Below are positions 57,693 through 64,000 of a stretch of DNA of 64,000 nucleotides, piece by piece (the first letter of the stretch is position 1; each line of letters opens with the position of its first letter). The DNA is from Eudorina sp. 2006-703-Eu-15 (Eukaryota; Chlorophyta; Chlorophyceae; Chlamydomonadales; Volvocaceae): assembly GCA_003117195.1 (NCBI GenBank), contig BDSI01000059.1:186001-250000 (forward strand). The letters are read 5' to 3'. A program made the position numbers and the translations under genes. The notes beneath the pieces were generated by a model, which saw only the letters and a program-made list of their open reading frames with translations, was not told the origin of the DNA and made no database searches.

Positions 57693-59524
57693 TTCGCCAG
57701 CGTTAGCGGCGACGGCCGCCGGCTTGGTCGCCGCGTCAGCTCATCGAGTGGAGTTGCAGCTCGCCGCCGCCGCCGCTGCGGATCGGGCGGCCGCGCTGCG
57801 TCACGGACAGCAACCGGGCGACGGCGGCGGCGGCGGCGACGGGCCGGGAGCTCCCGACCGAGTGCCGCAAGTGGCTGTCATGCAGGAGGCGACAACACAA
57901 TGCCGTGCGGACGTGCTGCTTGGGGCGCCGGCTCGGGGCGAGGCGCTGATGCCAGGCAACGGCGGCGGGGCGGCGGCGGCGGCGGCGGCTGCGCAGCCCG
58001 CAGCATCGGCGATGCAAGCGTCAGTGGCGACGGCGGCGGCTGGCGGCGGCGCAGCGGGCGCCGTCAACGACGTGCGGCGACGGCGAGGGTGGCTCTTGGA
58101 GGCCATCGGGCGCGCGCTGCGGCCCCCCTGGAGGGAACCGACCATGACGACGGCGCCTGCAGGCCGTACCGCCCACGCGGGATCAGAGGACGGCTCGTAC
58201 CACGCGTTCGTGGAATCGTACAGCTCAGCGTTGTCGTACATATTGTGAGTGCTGGGCCGCGGGGCGCGCAGTCGGAATTGAGTGTGTGTATTTATGCTGG
58301 TACACGGCAATGCTGTGAAGTAGGGTCGGAACGTGTTCGGTAGGCGGGGCAGCTGTGGGGGTGTACCACCGCCGCCGGCCCCACGGCCGCCTTGGATCGT
58401 CCACCAGGCCGCCGCCTCCATCGTCGATGTACCCGACCTGGGCGCTGAGCCCGGACCCGGACCTGGAACCGGAACGGGAACCGCCGCTCCTCCCACATCC
58501 CTGCTCTACGGGCTGACCTGTCCTCCCAGCGCGCGGCACGTTCTCGTTCCCCTCATTCACTCCATTCGTCCTTGACTCAATCGTTCACTTCACCACATAA
58601 TTTTCAAAATGTTCAAAATAATCCTTCCGGGGGTTAAGAACGATATGCCGTACTGTTCAGAGCCCGTACCAGCCGACCCCGACGACCCTTCAGTCCGGAT
58701 GGCTTCTACCACCACCCAACTGACGGTTTGCGTCGTGGGGTTCCCCATTCTCGCGCTCCAACCAACTACCCGATTGACCAACCAACCGCCCCCTCTGCCT
58801 CCCGGCCCCCGGCCCCAGTCACCTGCTCGACGCGCTGAGCATCCTGGAGCAGGTCTGTGGTCTGGCGCTAGCCCTGGCGGCCGAGACCCGGCTCCTGGCC
58901 GTCGTCGCGGGGAACAGCGGCGGCGGCAGTGGCGGCGGTGGCGGGCAGCAGCAGCAGCAGCAGCTGCTGCTGCTGCTACTCGCTGTAGCGACTCTGCCCT
59001 CGGCGTTCGTGAGCCTGATCTGGCTGACCCTGCCGGGAAGTGCCTGGCGCCGCGTTGCGCCCACCGCGAGGTTCCTACGACACGCCTCCCTGATTGCCGG
59101 GCGCGTCGTGTCGCTGTCTGGAGGGCTGCAGCTGGGCTGCAACAGCCGGTTTTACCAACGGGTGAGCGGTTGGTCAGTCGGTTGATTGGTTGGTGCGGTT
59201 GGTTGAGGGCCACTGGGAGGGTCACGCCGAGTGTTTCAGGTGTTCGCTTGCGGTCGGGCTCCAAAAAAGAGCCGCTGAGGTTTGTTTGGCAACCAACCGC
59301 ACACCGCTGCCCAATGGAGGTGGGCCAAACCACCATCGTAATTCCATAATGGCCGCCACCACCAATCGCGGTCCACTCTTCTCTCTCCGTACCTCTATAT
59401 CTGCACGCACGCACGCACACACACACACACACACGCCCACTCCTTTTGTCAATCAAGATAGCGCAAGCGCCCACGCCTTGCTCCACGCCTTCCTCCACGT
59501 CTTCTTCCACGTCTTCTCCCGCGT

Positions 59525-59571
<47 letters not shown>

Positions 59572-60030
59572 CGTGTGTCGCAGGGAACGGTGTTGGGCCC
59601 CGGCGCGCTCCTGATGGAGGGTGTGGTGGTGCCCGCGGCCTGTCTACTATCCCCATCAGTCGCGTTGCTCCTCGCGGCGGTCAAACTGCCGTTGTACGTC
59701 GCCGCCAGCCGCGCCGCCGCCGCCGCCGCCGGATTCGGCTCGGTTGCGTTCCGCATCGCGCCATCCGGCTGCAGCACGGCGGCCGCCTCTGTCACGACGA
59801 CCCCTGGCTCGGGCGCCGCAGCCGCAGCCGTGGCGGTGCCTCCGCTGGCAGACTGCGCCTTCCGCGCCCTGTCCGTCTCCATGACGGCGCTGGTGACCAC
59901 GGCGGTCTGCCATGCCCACTTGCGACTGCAGTTCTGCCGGCGGGCCCGGGCGGCGGTCACTGGTGGTGGTCGCGGTGGCGGTGGTGGTGGTGGTGAGAAG
60001 TCGAAGCTGCGCGAGACCGCGTCGACCTGA
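54365..60030 (+). CDS. large multi-pass membrane protein, unrecognised; possible SBP/SPL-type C-terminal region
   Basis: Five exons in phase: 54365-55102, 55559-57150, 57498-58244, 58819-59161, 59584-60030; 1288 aa. Exon 1 has a Gln/Arg tract from CAG-rich repeats (54715-54800), then VRLRCLLFKISGREPEDLSP and CGFNIANICVRR. This continues across the intron as GCVELMVDIEDADVG. Later come LLVRCNGRYLPVQIQLDP and ELEGLLYDFGAWM. This order (KLF-type strand, RPGC-like turn, hydrophobic strand, YLPV segment) recalls the region after the zinc finger in algal SBP/SPL proteins, but no SBP zinc finger is visible, so the link is tentative. Poly-Ala and Gly-rich linkers follow. The last two exons encode several hydrophobic segments (QLLLLLLAVATLPSAFVSLI, VVVPAACLLSPSVALLLAAV, and others), so the protein is probably membrane-anchored C-terminally. 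ATG 54365 is the first in frame; an upstream exon is possible. Confidence 0.65.
54715..54800. repeat. CAGCAGCGG trinucleotide-type repeat in coding exon
   Basis: Tandem CAGCAGCAGCGG units, read as Gln/Arg in the chosen frame and as Ala in another. It is length-variable DNA in the membrane-protein gene. Confidence 0.9.
57178..57211 (+). repeat. dispersed repeat family C copy 3
   Basis: ATTAAAAGAAACAGCCCAGA then CACACCCAGCCCGG, 28 nt after the donor of exon 55559-57150. Confidence 0.75.
59530..59568. repeat. (CT)n microsatellite before an acceptor
   Basis: Pure CT run of about 40 bp, 15 nt upstream of the acceptor of exon 59584-60030. It acts as its polypyrimidine tract. Confidence 0.95.
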
Positions 60031-63000
60031 GAGGTCAGACTGATCAAACCCTGGAGCCCGTAGGTGGGCTTGCGCCCAGAGGCGGGCTTGTGGCGGAGGG
60101 ATGGGCCGCAATAAAACGCGCCGCCGCCGCCGCCGGGGTGCGTGCGGTTACGAGTGCATGTTGCGTACTGCTGGCAGCATCAGGAGGAGGGGAAGAAAGC
60201 CGCGGCGGGCTGGGCAGTTTGAGACGCGGTGGGGCTCAAGGGGGATATCGTGCGGTGATCGTGCGGTGCACGCAGCGCGTGTTCCGCAGCAATCGGTGGG
60301 GGTTCAACACCACCAACGCCTGGCTGCCCCAGCATCCTCCACCAACGCCTGATGATCTACAATCGGCTTAGGCGCTCTGCGTCGCCGCTGCTATGTGGCT
60401 CCGCAGCGCTCGTGGTCGCCTGGTGATGTGTATGGGGCCGTGAGCCGGCGCGGGGGAAGTTAAGAGGATGAGACCAGCAGCATGTATGCACAGCACATTC
60501 CGGCAGGGCGGGGTTAGAGCATCCGGAGCCGCGGCCTGCGGGCTGGCAGGCGGGCGGGCATGCATGCATGCATGAAAGGTTGGGCGGTTGGCCGGCGGGC
60601 GGGCGGGCGGGCAGGCAGGAGACGCGTTGCCTTGCGTGTGTAGGTCTGCACAGGTTGTGTCTTGGGAGGATGGTGTCATCCGGCCTTCATGGCATTCTGC
60701 CGTGCGCGGAGAGAGTACGACGCCGCCACGACGCGGTGAGCCCGCCGGCGAGTTTTGCACTGCGTGCGGTTTTCTGGACGACGGCTGGTCTGTGCGTCCT
60801 TACGACGGGGCGAGGGGTAATAATGTTCTGCTGCGGTGACTCAGGCGCCATTGGGACAACATGTCACGGTGTCCCGCGCAGGGTTCACCGGCAACGGCGG
60901 CAGGTATACCATACCGGGCGGCATGTCGCTCGGGGAGCGGCGTCTGTGCTTGTGTTCAGTGGCGAGAGGCACGACGCCGTGCACCGCTCCACTCAACCCA
61001 ACCTGCCGCAACCCCGTCCGGAGCTCACGCATCTCTGGGCCACCGCTTCTGTACGAACACGGGATCCGTCCGCACGTTTATCATGGCTCCGGGCGTGGTT
61101 CCGGAGCTGCTGTGCCCGTGTTGGTTGGCCATGAGGGGCGCCTCCCCGCTGGACTGCATGCCACCCCCCGCTGGACTGCATGCCAGCCCCTCGCCGTTTG
61201 GCGACAGGGCGGGCTATCTTCAAGACGGCATGTATTTAAAGAGTGTCGGTTGCCATGTGGATTGAATGTGGGTGATGCGCATTTCCCTAAAGCCCGTGTC
61301 CCAAAGCTTCTTGTTTTGGGCGCGACGAAGCACTCTCCTCCAAACATTTAAAAGGAGCGGATGTCGTAAGCATGAGCTGATGTGCTCGTTGCGTGTGTGT
61401 GTGTGTGTCTGCGTGTGTGTGTTTAATAATGTGTGTGCGTGTGTCTCTGCGTTGGGTCTTTTGCGTTTTGGTCGGTAGGCATGTGTGTAGGTTTATGATG
61501 ATGAAGCAAGAACGAGGGCGATGGCCAAAGAAGGAAATGCGCTGCCCGTCCCAAGCGTCGGTCCTTGCTTGCCGGCTGCGTGGACGAGCTCAACCAAGTT
61601 GTGGTGTCCATAAGGCGATTGTTGCGGTTGTGATGGTTGAGGTGGGATGGAATGCCCGGGTTGGCGGTGGGATGGCGGCTTTGTCGACTGGCGAGTGAGG
61701 GAGGAAAGCGGGGAGGAGTGGCAAACGCGCCTGCGCGTCTGAGAGTGCAGGGCCCGACTCCCACAAGCCACATCAATTATATATCCGGTGCGCACGCACC
61801 GCGCCTAAGTACGCGTGGAAGGTGAAATGGAGGTGGGTGTGGAGGTCGTTGTGGATGCGGAGGATGACAGAAACGCCTTAGAGCGATTAAGGAGGCTGGC
61901 GGCGGTTGTGACGGAGCCGGTGGTGGAGGCAAAGCGATGATGTGAAGCGAGGTTTGATTTCTGTTTGCCGCGCCTGAAATGGTTGGGCGTTGGGGTGAAC
62001 CGACCGCTGTCAAAATGCTTAAAATCAATGGGCGGTTTGCGTGCTGAAGAGTGCTTACGCCGTCATGAGTGCGGTGAGCTGCCTGATGTCATAGTGTGCC
62101 GGGGATCGCCAATGAGAGGGACACAATATTGCCCCTCCCCCGGCCCGGGCATTGTGTGTGGAACTTTTGTGGAGCGCAGCGATGTGCCCTCCCGGCTTTC
62201 GTGTTGATATTCAGCCGTCCATTAGAAACAGATCAGGGACACCAGTTGCTCGTGGGGCTATGATGTCCATCGAAAGACCTTGCTTGTCAATGGGGCGTGA
62301 CTTCGGTTGTAGTTTGAGAGAAGAAGCCGGAAACATAACCTTTTGTAACATGATCCCGTTGACGACATGAAAACCCTCAAGCCATCAAGGTCTGACCCCT
62401 CGTCCGCAGCAAATTGGGGCGGGGTTGCCTCGTCCGTCCTCCACGCTCTGTGGGCGGGGCGCCGCTGGTCTTCTTCTCCTCGGGCAGGCCTCGATTTTCA
62501 TCCATTCATCAATCAAGTACGCGTCATCCGCCCGTCATGTGCGCCGACCTGGCATCGCTGTGGGCGTTATGGGCCACCAGCACCTCGATATCTTGCAACC
62601 CAGCATCCGGCCCCAGCCCTTTGCTTGGATGCCCTACCTCTGACTCCGCCCAGTCTTCTCGTGCAACCCCGCAAATCGCCCATGCGTCAATGTGGACACC
62701 CCCTCTTCTGCATCCCCCAAGGTCACGGTGCCAGTTAGGCAGCTGCACAAACCCTGCACATGCGAAAGGAAGCGCGTCCTTGGTGACGGGAACATCAAGT
62801 CCAGGGTCCTCCGGGTCGCATCCCTGCCGCCAGACTGGGATCCCACAGCGTTTGTGGCTGCAGCGGCACGGCAGCATTAGCATCTACAACACCCTGCACA
62901 GCAGCCAACCACCACACGGCGCGGCAGATTAAGAGGCCGCGCTCACACGCAAAAGGTTCCCAATCGCGAAGGCCCTCACCCGGGCTGGCCGGTGTCCTTG

Positions 63001-64000
63001 GGCGCGGTACGGGTAAGCTCACAACCAACTGTGTGGCTGTGTGCAGATGCCTGCTCCTAGTGCAGCAGAGGGATGAAAGACAAAACGGGAGCATTGGCTT
63101 GGCCCGACAACAGCATACGGCGGGACACGTGTCATCGCCGTGCGCTGTACGGCACAAAGGAAGCCTCGTGCGCACCGCAAATCGCTGTCACTCACACTCT
63201 TGACGTCCTGCGAATACCCCCCCTCCCCCCCCCACCATGCCAAGAAAGGCTGTGTGTTGGCAGGTGTCCTGCACCACCAAAACCTGGTTCGTTCAACCAA
63301 GCGACAACCCACAATCAGACAACTCGGTGCAACATGAAGCAACGTGATCACCCCACAATACGCACGAGTGAAGTCCACCCGAGCGCGTCACTGCAAGGAA
63401 CTCGCTAGGAACCCTCCAACCACCACAGTACCACCAATTCAACAACTTGTCTTTGACGTTAAAAGCCGAGATGCATTAGGGAGGGAGGTGAGCTCCCATT
63501 CCAACGCCCAGCGGACTAGCCTGCCGCCTCACCCTGCGCACTCCCCTGCCTGCATGTCTGCCTGCCCGGTCCCTCCCCGCTCGCCCGCCCGCTTGGACAC
63601 CAGCCGTAATCGAAGCAGTAACATCACAAAAGGACAATAATGATTACGGTCCATATCAGGTCTTTGAAGGAGCCCTTCCACACGGGTTCCCGCGTACTTC
63701 CTGCAGCATCCGCCAGTATCAGCCGTAATCACGAAAAACAATCCCCAATGCAAGAAGGCACGAAGTCCAGTGCAGGGTCAAACCACCATTTCCAAGCGGC
63801 CCCAGTGATCACTCTCCCTCTGTAACGCACTCACTCGCCGACGCATGCCTCCCTCGTCCTCACAGCCTACATGGCAAGTACGCTCTGAGAAACGCCCCTG
63901 CGTCCCTGATAGGGTTCAGTTTGAGTGGAAGTGGACTGGTCAAGAAATCGACAGGCGCCGGTAAGGTACCACCCGTGGCGCGTTGAATGCTGCCATGGGC
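60031..64000. other. 3' region and unresolved tail of window
   Basis: The first part should be the 3' UTR of the membrane-protein gene. A (GT)n-rich tract lies at 61391-61446, and a 21-bp tandem duplication (CTGGACTGCATGCCACCCCC-type) at about 61147-61190. A TGTAA lies at 62344-62348. Around 62932-62520 both strands are open for over 100 codons. The minus reading (CGIPVWRQGCDPEDPGLDVP..., WHRDLGGCRRGGVHIDAWAI) looks protein-like but matches no family I know, and the plus reading is equally open. I make no gene call here. Confidence 0.35.

Noticed and set aside
1..64000. tRNA, rRNA, CRISPR array or complete transposon with a transposase or reverse transcriptase
   Set aside because: Looked for on both strands by eye: no cloverleaf with a T-loop GTTCGA context, no spacer array, and no recognisable transposase, integrase or RT motif.

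Overview
The window is nuclear DNA of a green alga of the Chlamydomonadales, volvocine type. The evidence is intron-dense genes with short exons, GTGAG/GTGCG donors and GCAG acceptors, strong G/C preference at third codon positions, long low-complexity Ala/Gly/Gln/Pro stretches inside proteins, TGTAA-type polyadenylation signals, many (AC)n/(GT)n tracts and intronic minisatellites. There is no prokaryotic architecture: no operons, CRISPR or IS elements. Gene models were built by hand from splice sites and reading-frame continuity. Except where stated, every exon junction was checked for phase.

Layout: (1) 66-5400 minus, SMP/C2 extended-synaptotagmin-like protein, 3' end outside the window; (2) 6536-14546 plus, PhoD-like metallophosphatase, 16 exons, 648 aa; (3) 17883-18973 minus, a 113-aa PLAC8/cornifelin-family protein in five tiny exons; (4) 22222-22918 minus, tentative unrecognised small membrane protein; (5) 24051-25955 plus, TTC1-like TPR protein, 263 aa; (6) 28926-44197 minus, complete RNA polymerase II second-largest subunit RPB2, 25 exons, 1184 aa; (7) 44613-50633 plus, greatly expanded M3-family peptidase resembling mitochondrial intermediate peptidase; (8) 52337-53330 minus, DnaJ-type CxxC zinc-finger protein; (9) 54365-60030 plus, 1288-aa multi-pass membrane protein with a possible relation to the C-terminal region of SBP/SPL proteins. 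Genes mostly alternate in strand, giving head-to-head promoters and tail-to-tail 3' regions. The tightest head-to-head pair is RPB2 and the MIP-like peptidase, with 415 bp between start codons.

The genes do not form one pathway: lipid transfer at membrane contacts, phosphatase, TPR co-chaperone, transcription, mitochondrial presequence processing, chloroplast-type zinc finger. The most notable observations are: an RPB2 lacking three of the four cysteines of the C-terminal clamp zinc site; a dispersed intronic repeat (family B) whose same end faces the nearest exon at a short distance in most copies; two more dispersed short families (A and C); a hairpin element in two copies (family D); two GC-AG introns; and several near-perfect intronic minisatellites. 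About 9 kb between PhoD and TTC1 and the last 4 kb of the window remain largely unexplained.
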